Positions 45,309 through 55,715 of a stretch of DNA of 64,000 bases are shown piece by piece; positions within the stretch are counted from its first letter, which is position 1; every line of letters starts with the position of its first letter. The notes below the pieces were generated by a model. That model was not told the DNA's origin. It searched no databases and saw nothing but the letters and a program-made list of their open reading frames with translations. Source of the DNA: Pedobacter sp. B4-66 (lineage in GTDB: Bacteria > Bacteroidota > Bacteroidia > Sphingobacteriales > Sphingobacteriaceae); the NCBI RefSeq assembly GCF_018492665.1, contig NZ_JAFVME010000001.1, forward strand, positions 372,001 through 436,000, given 5' to 3'. The position numbers and the translations under genes were made by a program.

Positions 45309-45425
45309 TTGGTTACATTTTTACAATTTCGATGATTTTTTCCACGGTTACTTTGTAGCAGACTTATCACTTAAGGTAAGTATTGGTAATAAACTAACAA
45401 CATTTTAATCTTAAAGCCAATCAGT

Positions 45426-46988
45426 ATGAAAAAAATAATATTTACAATAGTTATCATCTTTGCTATTCTTTTTACTAGCCTAAAAAGTTTTTCACAGCTA
45501 TCTTCTCTTAAAATTGATTCGCTTATGCAAGAAGCAATAACTAAATTAAAAGTGGCTGGAGCCGCGATAGCGGTTGTAAAAGAGGGGAAGGTAATCCATC
45601 TAAAAGGCTATGGAGTTAGTTCGATTGATACAAAACAATTAACCACAGAATTTACGAACTTTCAGATAGCTTCCAATAGCAAGGCATTTACAACAGCCGC
45701 ACTATCTATACTCGTTGATGAGGAAAAAATAAAATGGGATGATAAGGTAAAGGACTACATTCCAGAGTTTAAAATGTACAATGAGTATGTAACTGATAAT
45801 TTTACTATTGTCGATTTATTAACTCATAGAAGCGGCCTCGCACTCGGTGCTGGTGACTTGACATTTATTCCAGATGGAGCAGATTTCACAGTAAAAGACA
45901 TTACCACTATTTTCCAGAATTTTAAACCAGTTTCGGCATTTAGAACAAAATATAATTACGACAATCTGCTCTATATTATTGCGGGTGAAGTTATTAAAAG
46001 AGCAAGTAAAATGAGCTTTGAAGATTTTATTCAAAAACGCATTTTCCTACCCTTACAAATGAGTAACTCGTTTATTGGTGATTCTCTAATCAATGAAATA
46101 AAAAACCTTGCAACACCGCATTCTACAGCAACAGGCACTTTAAAAACAATTAATCGTTTCAATATTGGAATGATTGGCCCCGCAGGAGGTATATACTCTA
46201 ATGTGGATGATATGTCTAAGTGGATGATCATGCAACTAAACAAAGGTAAATATGGAAATGACCTGAAGTCTTCTTTGTTCTCTACAGTTAACAGCGCTAA
46301 AATGTGGACCATACAAACAGTTTTACCAAACTATGTATCTGAAAGATATAATACCCATTTTAATGGATACGGTTTAGGTTGGCTCCTAAATGACGTGAAG
46401 GGGAATTTGGTAGCTATGCACACTGGCGGTTTACCAGGTATGTTATCACAGGTGACCTTAGTCCCGGATTTGAATTTAGGCATTGTAGTTTTAACGAATA
46501 CAGAAAGTGGTGGAGGAAGTGTTGCTTTTGCAGTTTCGAGAGCAATTACCGATAGTTATTTTGGCTTAGACGACGCACATTGGATTGATAACAGGGCAAG
46601 AAATCTTACGAAAAATGTAAGTAATGTTGATGCAGTAACTAAGAAAGTCTGGGAAAAAGTAGATTCCGTAAAGAATACCAAAATTAGAAACGAGGATTAC
46701 ATAGGTATGTATGAAGATAAATGGTTTGGAAAGATGGCGGTTTTTATGAAGGGCAAACAACTTTGGATTAAAAGTTTACGTTCCCCAAAATTAAATGGTC
46801 CAATGTATTTCTATAACACAAATACCTTTGCCATTAAATGGGAATACCAGGATATGAATTGCGATGCATTTGCTATATTTTCCTTAAAAGAAAACAGGAA
46901 AGCTCAATCTTTCAACATAAAAGGCATTTCACCATCTATCGATTTTAGTTTTGATTTTGGTGATTTAAATTTAATTAGAGTAAAATAA
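45426..46988 (+). CDS. Serine hydrolase of the class C beta-lactamase/esterase family
   Basis: A 520-residue exported protein (signal ending LKSFSQ). The beta-lactamase-type catalytic set is visible: SxxK as ASNSKAF (about 81-84), the Tyr motif YDN in KYNYDNLLYIIAGEV (about 180), and HTGGLPG (about 335) in place of KTG. A C-terminal DUF3471-like domain follows. Such proteins act on D-amino-acid peptides or esters; true beta-lactamase activity is doubtful given the length and context. Confidence 0.88.
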   Translation: MKKIIFTIVIIFAILFTSLKSFSQLSSLKIDSLMQEAITKLKVAGAAIAVVKEGKVIHLKGYGVSSIDTKQLTTEFTNFQIASNSKAFTTAALSILVDEEKIKWDDKVKDYIPEFKMYNEYVTDNFTIVDLLTHRSGLALGAGDLTFIPDGADFTVKDITTIFQNFKPVSAFRTKYNYDNLLYIIAGEVIKRASKMSFEDFIQKRIFLPLQMSNSFIGDSLINEIKNLATPHSTATGTLKTINRFNIGMIGPAGGIYSNVDDMSKWMIMQLNKGKYGNDLKSSLFSTVNSAKMWTIQTVLPNYVSERYNTHFNGYGLGWLLNDVKGNLVAMHTGGLPGMLSQVTLVPDLNLGIVVLTNTESGGGSVAFAVSRAITDSYFGLDDAHWIDNRARNLTKNVSNVDAVTKKVWEKVDSVKNTKIRNEDYIGMYEDKWFGKMAVFMKGKQLWIKSLRSPKLNGPMYFYNTNTFAIKWEYQDMNCDAFAIFSLKENRKAQSFNIKGISPSIDFSFDFGDLNLIRVK

Positions 46989-47230
46989 TTTTTTCCCTGT
47001 TGCCTAACTAGTACTTATTATTAGCAAAAAAGCTTAATAGCAATTTTAATTGTTTAAATCTGGAATCGACGTAATTAAATAAACTTTCAATACTAAATAT
47101 AAAGTATTGGTAGACTATTAAGTTTGATGAAAGTTCATACGTAGTCTCCCCGTTCCTCCTTTACCAGACTGAACCATTAGCAGGAATACTTTGAACAATG
47201 CTGGCACAATTAAAAACATCGATTAGGCAT

Positions 47231-47265
47231 AAAAAACCGGACTTTGGAGTATCAAAGTCCGGTTT
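47231..47265 (-). terminator. Terminator of tRNA-Leu
   Basis: A 13-bp perfect stem AAACCGGACTTTG/CAAAGTCCGGTTT (47234-47246 and 47253-47265) is followed on the minus strand by a T run, 3 bp past the tRNA 3' end. Confidence 0.85.
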
Positions 47266-47267
47266 AG

Positions 47268-47351
47268 TACCCGAGAGCAGATTCGAACTGCCACGCCGTT
47301 GCCAGCACCAGCCCCTCAAGCTGGCGCGTCTACCAATTTCGCCACCCGGGT
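47268..47351 (-). tRNA. tRNA-Leu (anticodon GAG)
   Basis: 84 nt, minus strand. The acceptor arms ACCCGGG and CTCGGGT pair with one G-U, and the discriminator is A. The D arm has AAATTGGTAGA. The anticodon stem CCAGC/GCTGG encloses TTGAGGG, giving GAG (47315-47317). A long class II variable arm and the TTCGAAT loop follow. CCA is not encoded. The gene reads leucine CUC/CUU codons. Confidence 0.93.
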
Positions 47352-47372
47352 ATCTTGGCTGCAAATATATAT

Positions 47373-48137
47373 TTATTCGCAGTATAATGTCAAGCCATCA
47401 TAAGCTAATTTGATATTATCAGGCAATTCTTTTTCCACAACCTCATGAAGGCCCATATTATGGCTTATATGCGTTAAATAAGTCTGCTCTGCTCCTATCT
47501 TCTGAGCAAATTCAATAGCTTCATCTAATGTAAAATGAGAAATGTGCTGCTCCTTTTGCAACGCATTTACAACCAATATTTTAGCTCCTTTAATTTTAGC
47601 AATCGTCTCTTCAGAAACGGTTTTTGCATCAGTTATATAAACGAAATCATTTATTCTGAAGCCTAAAATTGGAAGTTTATAATGCATTATGTCCAGAGGG
47701 ACTATTACAGTCTCGCCTACAGAAAACGGCTCATCGCTAATTGTATTTAAATCAATTTGCGGTAAACCCGGGTAATGTGCCTCAGCAAAAATGTAAGAAA
47801 ACTCTCTTTTTAAAGCATGCTGAACGCGTTCTGTTGCATAAATCTCAATATCCTTCTTAAGGAGGTAATTAAACGGTCTGATGTCATCTAAACCGGCAAC
47901 ATGATCTTTATGCTCATGAGTAAACAAAATAGCATCCAGATCTTTAACATTTGCCCTAAGCATTTGGTATCTGAAGTCCGGTCCACTGTCAATAACAATA
48001 GTTTTATCGCCTGTCTCAATCAAGACAGATACCCTTAAACGTTTATCTTTATGATCGGTAGAACGACAAACAATACAATTACATGCGATAACAGGAATAC
48101 CCTGCGAAGTACCTGTTCCTAAAATCGTGATCTTCAA
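47373..48137 (-). CDS. PhnP-like metallo-beta-lactamase fold hydrolase
   Basis: A 254-residue MBL-fold enzyme. ILGTGTSQGIPVIACNCIVC (N-terminus) has the Cys pair found in PhnP, and FTHEHKDHVAGLDDIRPFN (about 74) is the HxHxDH metal site. FVYITDAKTVSE and LTHISHNMG supply later ligands. Relatives cleave cyclic phosphates or related phosphodiesters. It is 21 bp from the tRNA-Leu 5' end on the same strand. Confidence 0.88.
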   Translation of the reverse strand: MKITILGTGTSQGIPVIACNCIVCRSTDHKDKRLRVSVLIETGDKTIVIDSGPDFRYQMLRANVKDLDAILFTHEHKDHVAGLDDIRPFNYLLKKDIEIYATERVQHALKREFSYIFAEAHYPGLPQIDLNTISDEPFSVGETVIVPLDIMHYKLPILGFRINDFVYITDAKTVSEETIAKIKGAKILVVNALQKEQHISHFTLDEAIEFAQKIGAEQTYLTHISHNMGLHEVVEKELPDNIKLAYDGLTLYCE

Positions 48138-48191
48138 AATAGAGGAATTACTGTCATATCGCCAAACTTAGAAAAAATTGTTAAAAAAAGC

Positions 48192-48842
48192 TTATCTCAA
48201 ATCAACTACTTCTACCCCAGGATACTTCTTAGCATCAAAAGCAAAAGTAGATTCGGGAACCTTTACATTAGGTACAAAACTCTTTATTGAATAAGCATAT
48301 TTGTTGCCATTCTTATCAAAGATTAACACATTTGCAATTTGCTTAGCTGCCTTATCAATGCCCAAACGAATCTTAAAAAAGGATTTCTTGGTATCTATTG
48401 GCGACAAGTCAATCATGTGATAAACCTTACCACCAACCTTACTATCACCGGTATACAGATACTTAAAGCCTTTTTCATATACTGTAAAAATCCTTGCAGG
48501 ATTTAATACATCATCGCTATTATCAACACTGGTGAGCTGTACCTCTTTGTCATCTTTCAAATAAGTCCATTGGCTTTTACCATCGCTAATTAAGTCCTGA
48601 TCGGTCATAACTACTTTGTACTTATTAGCGCTTGCCTTTGCAAACAAGGTACCTTGCTGTGTTTCTTTAATTTTTGCTTGTTGATTATCTAAAGTAAAAG
48701 TAAAATCAGCTTTAACAACATCGTACGAGCGGTACTTCTTACTTACTTCTGCTAGTATGGCTTTTGCTTTTGCATCAGTTTGAGCATAGATGGAAAAGGT
48801 TAATCCCAACACAAACATCAACAACGTTATCTTTTTCATCAT
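48192..48842 (-). CDS. lolA: Outer-membrane lipoprotein carrier LolA
   Basis: A 216-residue periplasmic protein with signal ending SIYAQ. The LolA pattern is present: VSKKYRSYDVVKADFTFTL, KGTLFAK-like QQGTLFAKASANKYKVVM, and ISDGKSQWTYLKDDKEVQL. It carries lipoproteins across the periplasm. It lies 9 bp after ftsK on the minus strand, the common order in Bacteroidota. Confidence 0.88.
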   Translation of the reverse strand: MMKKITLLMFVLGLTFSIYAQTDAKAKAILAEVSKKYRSYDVVKADFTFTLDNQQAKIKETQQGTLFAKASANKYKVVMTDQDLISDGKSQWTYLKDDKEVQLTSVDNSDDVLNPARIFTVYEKGFKYLYTGDSKVGGKVYHMIDLSPIDTKKSFFKIRLGIDKAAKQIANVLIFDKNGNKYAYSIKSFVPNVKVPESTFAFDAKKYPGVEVVDLR

Positions 48843-48851
48843 GTTCTTTAA

Positions 48852-51425
48852 TTATTTACCAAGTTCATTCAAGAACTGTTCCAAAGCATAATCGTCAGGT
48901 ATTAAAACCTCCCTTGCTTTGCTTCCTTCAAACGGACCAACAACCCCTGCAGCCTCCAATTGATCTATAATACGGCCTGCCCTGTTATAACCAAGCTTTA
49001 ATTTTCTTTGTATTAAAGATGTAGATCCCTGTTGATGCATCACAATTAATCTTGCTGCTTCCTCAAACATAGAATCCCTGTCATTCGGATCAAACTCCAA
49101 TTTAGCCGATTCCGCAGCCTCATCAATATATTCTGGTAGCTGATAAGCTTCAGGATAACCACGTTGAACACCAATAAACTCAGAGATTCTATCAACCTCA
49201 GGTGTATCAACAAACGCACACTGCAACCTGATCAAATCATTTCCTGTAGATAAAAGCATATCCCCTCTACCAATTAACTGATCGGCACCACCGCTATCCA
49301 AAATAGTTCTTGAATCTATTTTAGACAATACCCTAAACGCCAAACGTGCCGGGAAGTTAGCTTTAATAGTACCCGTAATAATATTTACCGAAGGGCGCTG
49401 AGTTGCCAGCACAAGGTGAATACCTACCGCACGTGCTAGTTGTGCCAGTCGGGCAATAGGCGTTTCCACTTCTTTACCTGCAGTCATCATTAAATCTGCA
49501 AACTCATCCACTATAAGCACTATGTAAGGCAAAAATCTATGTGAATTATTCGGATTTAATTTCCGCTTAATGAACTTCTCATTGTATTCTTTCAAATTCC
49601 TTACCTGTGCATCTTTTAATAGATCATAACGCTGATCCATTTCTATACAAAGTGAATTTAAAGTATTAATTACCTTTTTGGTATCAGTAATGATGGCATC
49701 AGCCTCACCAGGTAATTTTGCTAAAAAGTGACGTTCAATTTTATTAAACAAGGTTAACTCTACCTTTTTAGGATCGACCAACACAAACTTAAGTTGCGAA
49801 GGGTGCTTTTTATAAAGCAGCGATACTAAAATAGCGTTAATACCTACCGATTTACCCTGACCAGTAGCCCCTGCAACAAGTAAGTGGGGCATTTTTGAAA
49901 GGTCGGCAATATAAACCTCATTAGAGATGGTTTTACCAAGTGCGATAGGCAAATCCATTGTAGTTTGCTGAAATTTCTCTGTTGCCAGGATGCTTCTCAT
50001 AGAAACCATCTCAGGATGCAAATTAGGCACCTCAATACCAATAGTACCTTTACCAGGCATTGGGGCAATAATACGAATACCTAAAGCGGCTAAGCTTAAC
50101 GCAATATCATCTTCCAAATTCTTGATCTTCGAAATACGAACACCAGGCGCCGGGATAATTTCATAAAGTGTAACAGTGGGCCCAATTGTAGCCTTAATCT
50201 TATCAATTTCTATATTGTAATGATTTAAGGTTTCAACAATTTTATTCTTATTGGCCTCCAGCTCATCCGCATTAACAGATATTTTGTTAGAACCATAATT
50301 CTCCAACAAATCCAAATGAGGGTATTTATAACTGGCAAGATCCAGCGTAGGATCATAAGTACCAAATTGCTCTACCAGTTCTTCAGATTTCTTATCCTCA
50401 TCTGTTTTTTCAATCGTCAATTCAGGTTCAGCCTTAACCGGAACCTCCAGAATAGGAGATTTGGGTCTTTCGTCAATTGTTGGCGAAAGTACAATCGGAG
50501 TATGCGCAGCTGGAGTATGCATCACATTTACAGCCTGAGTAAATGCTGGAGCTTTCTCTTCTTCAACAACTTTCTCTTCGAACCTTGATGGAGTGACTAC
50601 TACATTCTGCTCTCTTTTGCGCTGATTCCCAAGCTTATCATTCAATGTAAACTCAACAGGTTCAGAGGCAACCTCATTTTCCAGCTCAATATTGTCTGGT
50701 GTTTCAGGTACAATTGCCTGATCGCGTTTACGTTCCGGTAGTTTAAAATCTATGTTATAAGCAATAATTAAAATGGTTAATCCTAAAAAAGTAATCAACC
50801 CACCTACTCCCGCTGCCCCAATCTGTGCAGCTAGTAATTTATTTGTCCAATAACCAAATTCACCTTCTAAAAAATGAGGGGCATTTGAAAAGAAAGAATG
50901 ACCAAACCCAAGGGTTAAAGAAATAAACAGTAAAAAGAAAAGACTATAACCAAGCGTTTTTTCAAGCGCGAATATTTTCACCTTAAATAACAATCGGTAA
51001 CCAATAACAAAGAATACAAAAATGAAAAGAAAAGAAGCTACACCAAACCATTCATAAATGAATTGATGAGATAATAATGCACCTATTTTTCCAAGCCAGT
51101 TTTGTACTACCGGAGGAATATTTACCTGCTGCAGTTCTTCATAAGTTTTAAACAAATTGCTCCATCCACCATTTGCATCTATTACGTAACTGTAATCTTC
51201 TTGCCAGGTGAATAAATAGGAGGTAAAAGCAATAAGAAAGTAAAGTGAAAGAATGACAAAAAACAAGCCTATGATCTTAATCGCTTTCCCATTCTGAAAA
51301 TCCAGGCGGGGAAATAAATCTGGTCTCTCCCTGAATTTCTTTGGGTCTTGCGATCTGGAGCCTTGCTTATCAGCTTGATCATTTTTAAAAGAATTGGATT
51401 TAAATTGGTTTCCCCTTACCGACAT
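48852..51425 (-). CDS. ftsK: DNA translocase FtsK/SpoIIIE
   Basis: An 857-residue protein. Four N-terminal membrane segments lie at about 50-220, followed by a low-complexity linker to about 370. The RecA-like motor has Walker A AGATGQGKSVGINA (about 520) and Walker B LIVDEFADLMM (about 640). A C-terminal winged gamma domain (RKLKLGYNRAGRIIDQLE, about 820) recognises chromosome-orienting sequences. It segregates the chromosome terminus at division. Confidence 0.95.
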   Translation of the reverse strand: MSVRGNQFKSNSFKNDQADKQGSRSQDPKKFRERPDLFPRLDFQNGKAIKIIGLFFVILSLYFLIAFTSYLFTWQEDYSYVIDANGGWSNLFKTYEELQQVNIPPVVQNWLGKIGALLSHQFIYEWFGVASFLFIFVFFVIGYRLLFKVKIFALEKTLGYSLFFLLFISLTLGFGHSFFSNAPHFLEGEFGYWTNKLLAAQIGAAGVGGLITFLGLTILIIAYNIDFKLPERKRDQAIVPETPDNIELENEVASEPVEFTLNDKLGNQRKREQNVVVTPSRFEEKVVEEEKAPAFTQAVNVMHTPAAHTPIVLSPTIDERPKSPILEVPVKAEPELTIEKTDEDKKSEELVEQFGTYDPTLDLASYKYPHLDLLENYGSNKISVNADELEANKNKIVETLNHYNIEIDKIKATIGPTVTLYEIIPAPGVRISKIKNLEDDIALSLAALGIRIIAPMPGKGTIGIEVPNLHPEMVSMRSILATEKFQQTTMDLPIALGKTISNEVYIADLSKMPHLLVAGATGQGKSVGINAILVSLLYKKHPSQLKFVLVDPKKVELTLFNKIERHFLAKLPGEADAIITDTKKVINTLNSLCIEMDQRYDLLKDAQVRNLKEYNEKFIKRKLNPNNSHRFLPYIVLIVDEFADLMMTAGKEVETPIARLAQLARAVGIHLVLATQRPSVNIITGTIKANFPARLAFRVLSKIDSRTILDSGGADQLIGRGDMLLSTGNDLIRLQCAFVDTPEVDRISEFIGVQRGYPEAYQLPEYIDEAAESAKLEFDPNDRDSMFEEAARLIVMHQQGSTSLIQRKLKLGYNRAGRIIDQLEAAGVVGPFEGSKAREVLIPDDYALEQFLNELGK

Positions 51426-51784
51426 TTTTGTTACGAATATTTATAATCAACAAACTTAAATAATATTATTGCCATCTATGCTAAGATATTACAAATACCG
51501 CTAAACATCGTTTAATTCAACAACTTTATTCAAGCTTTAAACGGCTATTTTTTCAAAAACTTTTAAACAAAATCAATATTTTCAAAATAAATCCTGTTAA
51601 TACTTTAAACCTTTCTTCGCAATTAAAGTCATATGTACAAAGTGTTTAAGTTTTGATTTTTTAAATATAGTTTTGTTTTAGGGTAATCCCGTTTAGTATT
51701 CCACTAGGCGGGATTCTTTTTTTGATAAAACATTTTTCCCTAAGTTTGTTGATTTAATTAAGCATTTTTAATTTAAATTTAACA
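51426..51784. other. Divergent intergenic region ftsK/ankyrin with a possible short RNA
   Basis: 359 bp with no coding signal. It contains a -7-like box TAGTTTTG (51668-51675), a plus-strand terminator hairpin (51685-51715), and then a second box TAAGTTTG (51741-51748) that probably starts the ankyrin gene transcript. Confidence 0.45.
51685..51723 (+). terminator. Plus-strand terminator with no gene upstream
   Basis: AATCCCG (51685-51691) and CGGGATT (51709-51715) form a stem followed by C and a T8 run. No plus-strand gene ends upstream of it; the nearest upstream gene, ftsK, points the other way. Confidence 0.65.
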
Positions 51785-52435
51785 ATGGACATTGCTCATC
51801 TTGAAAATTTAATAGAAACCGATAAGAAACAAGAGATTTCAGATCTTTTAACAAGACAGCCTCAGCTTGCCAATCAAAAAACAAGTCATGGAATATCTCC
51901 CGTATTATTGGCGTGCTACTACAGAAAACCGGGAATAGCATTATTAATTGCAAGTTTTGTTTCCAACATCACCATATTTGAGACATGCGCATTAGGCAAG
52001 TATGAACTTACTGCCAAATTGATTGCCCAAAATCCGGAATTAGTAAATTCATATTCAATTGATGGCTTTACTCCACTGGGTCTAGCTACCTATTTTGGAA
52101 ACGAAGAAATCTGCAAACTATTGATAAGAAACGGTGCTGATGTAAATATCCCTGCCAACAATGGCTTTAATGTATATCCAATACATTCTGCTGTCGCTAT
52201 TAAAAGCTATAACATCACTAAGATATTAATTGATGCCGGTGCAATAATAAATGTAAAACAACAAGCAGGTTTTACACCTTTACACGCTGCAGCGCAACAA
52301 GGGGATATTGAAATGATTATCCTGTTACTTGAGCATAATGCTGAAGTAGATATCCGAATGGAAGGCGGAAAACTACCTGCCGATCTGGCCGAAGAAAAGG
52401 GTTTTGCAGAAATTGCAGAAATTCTTAGAGTTTAA
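51785..52435 (+). CDS. Ankyrin repeat protein
   Basis: A 216-residue cytoplasmic protein made of about five ankyrin repeats. Clear copies are DGFTPLGLATYFGNEEICKLL with IRNGADVNIP (about 95-125), then YPIHSAVAIKSYNITKILIDAGAIINV and FTPLHAAAQQGDIEMIILLLEHNAEVDI. It has no signal peptide. Ankyrin repeats bind proteins; a partner cannot be named. It converges with the pspC gene 7 bp away. Confidence 0.93.
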   Translation: MDIAHLENLIETDKKQEISDLLTRQPQLANQKTSHGISPVLLACYYRKPGIALLIASFVSNITIFETCALGKYELTAKLIAQNPELVNSYSIDGFTPLGLATYFGNEEICKLLIRNGADVNIPANNGFNVYPIHSAVAIKSYNITKILIDAGAIINVKQQAGFTPLHAAAQQGDIEMIILLLEHNAEVDIRMEGGKLPADLAEEKGFAEIAEILRV

Positions 52436-52442
52436 AATCAGT

Positions 52443-52664
52443 CTATACATCCCAAACTCGCAAACGTATTTTCTTAATGTAATGTCTTACATCAAGAACA
52501 AGCGCAGCAAGAATATAGAACACAATAGGAAAACCTACTGCTAAAAAAGAAGAATAAATAAAAAACAGCCTGATTTTACTAATCGACATATTTAAACGCT
52601 CGGCGAGGTAGGTACAAACCCCAAAACTCTGCTTTTCAAAAAATGTAACAATGCGTTGGAACAT
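52443..52664 (-). CDS. PspC domain protein
   Basis: A 73-residue small membrane protein with the PspC pattern GVCTYLAERLNMSISKIRLFFI and one strong hydrophobic segment (AVGFPIVFYILAALVL, about 43-60). PspC proteins relate to envelope stress sensing. It starts 1 bp after the DUF2851 gene stop and is probably cotranscribed with it. Confidence 0.85.
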   Translation of the reverse strand: MFQRIVTFFEKQSFGVCTYLAERLNMSISKIRLFFIYSSFLAVGFPIVFYILAALVLDVRHYIKKIRLRVWDV

Positions 52665-52665
52665 C

Positions 52666-53958
52666 TTATTTCTTTAATATTTTAATTCCTATACCACAAT
52701 TTAAACATTTTTTTTGAGTACAGTAATATTTATTTAGTTGTAATAACGCTTGAGACATAAAAGCATTGTGTGCTTTTATCCCGGAATCTAAATATTGTTC
52801 AATTATTATATTGTCCTCTGCAGGGATTAAGTCTAAAAAATCGAGCGCTCTATCCATAAATTGCGGCTGATCGGTATACTTGCCATAAGCAAATAAAAAT
52901 ACGCAAACTGTATTTATCAGTAAATTTTGAATAGATTTTCTTCCCATTTGTACACTTACTTGCTTAGTGCTTTTGTTAAAATGAAAATGTGTAAGCCAAT
53001 AATCGTTAACCGGTAAATTTTCAAACAACTGATACAATTGAACTAGATTATCAACCTCTAAAATCTTAGAGAAAAGATGATTTGATTTTATAATCAATGC
53101 CGAAAACTGCGCAAGCCTTATTGTCGGAAAACTCTGAGGTCTCATCCTTAAGAATTTCCACAATGATTTATCAATAGGCTTCAGTCCGTATTTCTTCTTT
53201 AAAAAACAATACTCACTTTTCAACCGAGTAGGATATTCATCCACTAATTCTTCCCCTAAGAATCCAGCCTGACCAAATATGAGTGCCTCAATTGCTATGT
53301 TGTTATCTTTATTCTTGGCAAGGATATGCTGAGATAATGAATCAGCAAGCAACTCAAAAGGGATTGCATTCACTTTAAAACCAAAGTTACCAGCCATAAA
53401 GCCATAAAATGTCTCATCCCAATCCCCTCTTAGCTTATCTAGTTTTTCGAGAACTGCACCGCACTTTTCTTCAAATCGTTCAACAATTAATCTCGACATC
53501 ATGCCCTCAATACATATCTTATCCACCTGTCCGATTTGTTTGGCACATGGAAATTTATTTAGCGACATCATCATTGCATTATAATTCAGCAACAACTCTT
53601 CTTTAAACAAACCTTTTAATACCAAAACGGGAACCACCGCCCCATTCATTCTATAAATTGGCTTATCCTGCTCATAAACTACATGAAGTATTACTGATTC
53701 ATAGGATTTATCCCTTTCATGGCCATGTAAAATCCAATCAGAAGACTTCGTATGAATCTCCACATTACCGGCCCATGTTGTCTGATCTATAACAAGCTTT
53801 GCCTGATTAAAATCAGGACCGGCATGTGTATTCAGCACACCTGGATTTAATACCTGAAGTTTTTCGCCACCAACACAATAAAGCTCATTTGTATTAAAGA
53901 GTCTGAATTGCCAAATAAAGTATAAGAAGTTCTCTGAGAAATGCATCCCAACGAACAT
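52666..53958 (-). CDS. DUF2851 family protein
   Basis: A 430-residue protein with the family text ENFLYFIWQFRLFNTNELYC, NPGVLNTHAGPDFNQAKL and WAGNVEIHTKSSDWILHGH at the N-terminus. The C-terminus has a Cys cluster (YYCTQKKCLNCGIGIKILKK), perhaps a metal site. The family is widespread in Bacteroidota and has no known function. Confidence 0.88.
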   Translation of the reverse strand: MFVGMHFSENFLYFIWQFRLFNTNELYCVGGEKLQVLNPGVLNTHAGPDFNQAKLVIDQTTWAGNVEIHTKSSDWILHGHERDKSYESVILHVVYEQDKPIYRMNGAVVPVLVLKGLFKEELLLNYNAMMMSLNKFPCAKQIGQVDKICIEGMMSRLIVERFEEKCGAVLEKLDKLRGDWDETFYGFMAGNFGFKVNAIPFELLADSLSQHILAKNKDNNIAIEALIFGQAGFLGEELVDEYPTRLKSEYCFLKKKYGLKPIDKSLWKFLRMRPQSFPTIRLAQFSALIIKSNHLFSKILEVDNLVQLYQLFENLPVNDYWLTHFHFNKSTKQVSVQMGRKSIQNLLINTVCVFLFAYGKYTDQPQFMDRALDFLDLIPAEDNIIIEQYLDSGIKAHNAFMSQALLQLNKYYCTQKKCLNCGIGIKILKK

Positions 53959-53991
53959 AATCCAAAAAGATTCACTTAAACAAGTAGTAGC

Positions 53992-54888
53992 CTATATTTT
54001 TTGTTTCCTATAATTTGTGATGAACACACCAAGGATAATCAGAACCGTTGCAATGATGATATCAAACGTTACAATTTCATCAAGAATCAACCAACCTAAA
54101 AATAGTGCAATAACAGTATTGAAATAAGAAAGCACAGATACCTCAGTAGCCGTAACCTTTTTTAAAGCATAATGATAACAGAAATAACCAACCACAGATC
54201 CAAAAATTGCCAGATAGCCAACAGCCATTAAACTTTTGATACTCCAGGATGCCACTTGGGTATCACCAGAGAAAACAAAAGCAAGTCCAAGCTGTATGAT
54301 TGCAGAGAATACAAACTGATAGAACAGATCAAGAAAAATATTATCGGTTTTAAGGGTGTATTTTTTTGTATAAATTGTTCCTGAAGCCCAGCCTGTGATT
54401 GCAAAACACAAAAACATGATCCCGGTTTTATAATTAGGATCTAACAGATCGCCCAGGCCAGCTCTAAAAATAAAAGCGACTCCAAAGAAACCTATTATCA
54501 CCCCCAGGAATCCTTTTAAAGTAGCTTTCTGTAACCCAACCAATACACTCCCTAAAAACACAATCAAAGGACTCAGTGCATTTATTAATGATGTTAAGCC
54601 ACTGGGAATGGTCTCTTCTGCTACGGTTGTCATACCATTCGCAACCACTATCATTAAAACAGACACCAATAGTTGCCTTCTTAAATAAGGCCAGTTTTTC
54701 CATTTTAATTCATTTTTGCTTAATAATATTACAAGCAAAATTAAGGATGCCATTCCTTGTCTGATTGCAGCTACAAACCAGGCAGGAATGGTTTCAACAG
54801 CCACACGGATTCCCAGATAAGTTGTCCCCCAAACTACGGCAACACCTATTAAAGCAAATATTAATTTAAAATCTGTTTTGGCGGTCAT
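53992..54888 (-). CDS. EamA family (DMT) transporter
   Basis: A 298-residue membrane protein with ten membrane segments in two EamA repeats. [26 protein letters not shown], split around residue 20-45, is the family N-terminal block, and [20 protein letters not shown] lies near 245. Such proteins export amino acids or other metabolites. The start overlaps the pyrF stop by 4 bp (ATGA). Confidence 0.9.
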   Translation of the reverse strand: MTAKTDFKLIFALIGVAVVWGTTYLGIRVAVETIPAWFVAAIRQGMASLILLVILLSKNELKWKNWPYLRRQLLVSVLMIVVANGMTTVAEETIPSGLTSLINALSPLIVFLGSVLVGLQKATLKGFLGVIIGFFGVAFIFRAGLGDLLDPNYKTGIMFLCFAITGWASGTIYTKKYTLKTDNIFLDLFYQFVFSAIIQLGLAFVFSGDTQVASWSIKSLMAVGYLAIFGSVVGYFCYHYALKKVTATEVSVLSYFNTVIALFLGWLILDEIVTFDIIIATVLIILGVFITNYRKQKI

Positions 54889-55715
54889 ATCAATTTCGCA
54901 GACAGTAATATCTGCTCCATCTCTGTTTGTACTTTTAAAGCCTCTTCTCTTGCTTTCTCAGCAAAGTCCTCACCTTTACTTGCATAAATAATAGCTCTTG
55001 CAGAGTTTACCAGCAAGCCACATTCTTTATTTAAGCCATAGTTGCAAACATCAGCAAGACTACCCCCCTGAGCGCCAATACCCGGTACTAATAAGAAATT
55101 ATCAGGTGCCAATCTTCTTATGTTTTCAAACTCCGAACCTCGCGTGGCACCTACAACATACATCAATTGATCACTGTTAGCCCACTGTGATGAAATTCTG
55201 ATTACCTCTTCGTACAATTTACCTTCAGGTGTTTCGTGCAGTTGAAAATCACTATGCCCGGCATTCGAAGTTAAAGCCAACAAGATTACCCACTTATCTT
55301 TATACTCTAGAAACGGACCTACAGAATCCTTACCCATATAAGGAGCAACGGTTATAGAATCAAAGCTCATGTCAGACTTAGCTTCGTTGAAAAAAGCATC
55401 GGCATACATGGCCGAAGTATTTCCGATATCCCCTCTTTTTGCATCAGCAATTGTAAAAATATCTTTAGGAATATATTGCCAGGTTTTAATTAAAGTTTCC
55501 CAACCTTTTAGTCCCATCGACTCATAAAATGCAGTGTTAGGTTTATAAGCAACGCACAGGTCTTTAGTCGCATCAATTATTTGCTTATTAAATTCTAATA
55601 CAGGGTTTTCATATTTTAATAAGTGTTTTGGAATATTTTCCAGAACCGGATCAAGGCCAACACATAAAAAAGATTTCTTACTTTTGATTTGTTCAAATAA
55701 CTGCTTCTTATTCAT
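54885..55715 (-). CDS. pyrF: Orotidine 5'-phosphate decarboxylase
   Basis: A 276-residue type-2 OMP decarboxylase, the last step of UMP synthesis. [17 protein letters not shown] starts the barrel, the catalytic lysine lies in [13 protein letters not shown] (about 90), and [13 protein letters not shown] and [10 protein letters not shown] are the phosphate-side loops. Length is typical for the subfamily. Confidence 0.95.
   Translation of the reverse strand: MNKKQLFEQIKSKKSFLCVGLDPVLENIPKHLLKYENPVLEFNKQIIDATKDLCVAYKPNTAFYESMGLKGWETLIKTWQYIPKDIFTIADAKRGDIGNTSAMYADAFFNEAKSDMSFDSITVAPYMGKDSVGPFLEYKDKWVILLALTSNAGHSDFQLHETPEGKLYEEVIRISSQWANSDQLMYVVGATRGSEFENIRRLAPDNFLLVPGIGAQGGSLADVCNYGLNKECGLLVNSARAIIYASKGEDFAEKAREEALKVQTEMEQILLSAKLI

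Noticed and set aside
45426..46988. A true class C beta-lactamase resistance gene
   Set aside because: The extra C-terminal domain and the HTGG motif in place of KTG fit the broad esterase/peptidase relatives better.
47161..47364. A 67-codon minus-strand frame over the tRNA-Leu
   Set aside because: It reads through the tRNA and its terminator; the tRNA fold is convincing, so the frame is a by-product.
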